The notes under the pieces: model-generated | The model's input: only the letters and a program-made list of their open reading frames with translations | Databases searched by the model: none | Told to the model about the DNA's origin: nothing | In this document: positions 24,952 through 24,959 of the stretch, piece by piece | Position numbering within the stretch: position 1 is the stretch's first letter | Layout of the letters: each line of letters starts with the position of its first letter | Position numbers and translations under genes: made by a program | Assembly (NCBI GenBank): GCA_027083015.1 | Contig: JALWQS010000048.1 | Location: forward strand, 1 to 24,959 | Direction of reading: 5' to 3' | Source of the DNA: Candidatus Woesearchaeota archaeon | GTDB lineage: Archaea; Nanobdellota; Nanobdellia; Woesearchaeales; UBA11576 | Length of the DNA: 24,959 bases

Positions 24952-24959
24952 TCAAGGAG

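Noticed and set aside
24952..24954. Recoding of TGA as an amino acid
   Set aside because: At least nine other genes in the window end at TGA, so the codon is used as a normal stop.

Overview
The window looks like part of an archaeal genome, most likely a DPANN-type lineage such as Woesearchaeota or a relative. That placement is inferred from protein style, not from a marker gene. The clues are short N-terminal K-A-Q pilin-like signals followed directly by one hydrophobic helix, very large Cys-rich and Ig-rich secreted proteins, a CARDB/COG1361-like surface protein beside a MacB-type ABC transporter, and archaeal TATA-like elements, one of them at the distance expected for a leaderless mRNA. 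No tRNA, rRNA, CRISPR array or insertion sequence was seen.

Positions 1-14637 hold one block of five minus-strand genes. In transcription order these are: a giant secreted protein (about 2655 aa); a 1477-aa membrane-anchored protein with Ig-like domains, eight MopE-like acidic/Cys repeats, one membrane helix and a roughly 390-residue cytoplasmic tail; and three small pilin-like proteins (176 aa, 360 aa, and one cut by the left edge). The two large proteins share a five-cysteine module, and the giant one carries a duplicated 18-cysteine module. The block reads as one operon for a cell-surface structure, with pilin-like subunits plus large adhesin or receptor-like subunits. This is the most novel system in the window.

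Positions 14638-15050 are a divergent intergenic region with TATA-like elements and an inverted repeat. Plus-strand genes at 15051-16556 encode two tandem related single-pass membrane proteins with extracytoplasmic domains. They converge on a minus-strand polytopic membrane protein of unknown function (16669-18141).

Positions 18319-23634 are a plus-strand cluster: a perfect palindrome beside a TATA-like box, a PadR-type regulator, an ABC ATPase of the LolD/MacB class, a CARDB-like surface protein with a C-terminal membrane anchor, and two related MacB/FtsX permeases. This looks like a self-regulated envelope ABC system. At the right edge (23706-24951) two overlapping minus-strand genes encode small membrane-anchored extracytoplasmic proteins. 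The upstream one has an in-frame TGA near the window edge and no visible start codon, so it is disrupted or contains a sequence error.

The plus strand is rich in A and poor in T in every coding region I inspected, whichever way the genes point. Minus-strand genes therefore favour T-ending codons (GGT, CGT, ATT) and plus-strand genes favour A-ending codons (GGA, AGA, ATA). This strand asymmetry also explains the many long antisense open frames in the large genes.
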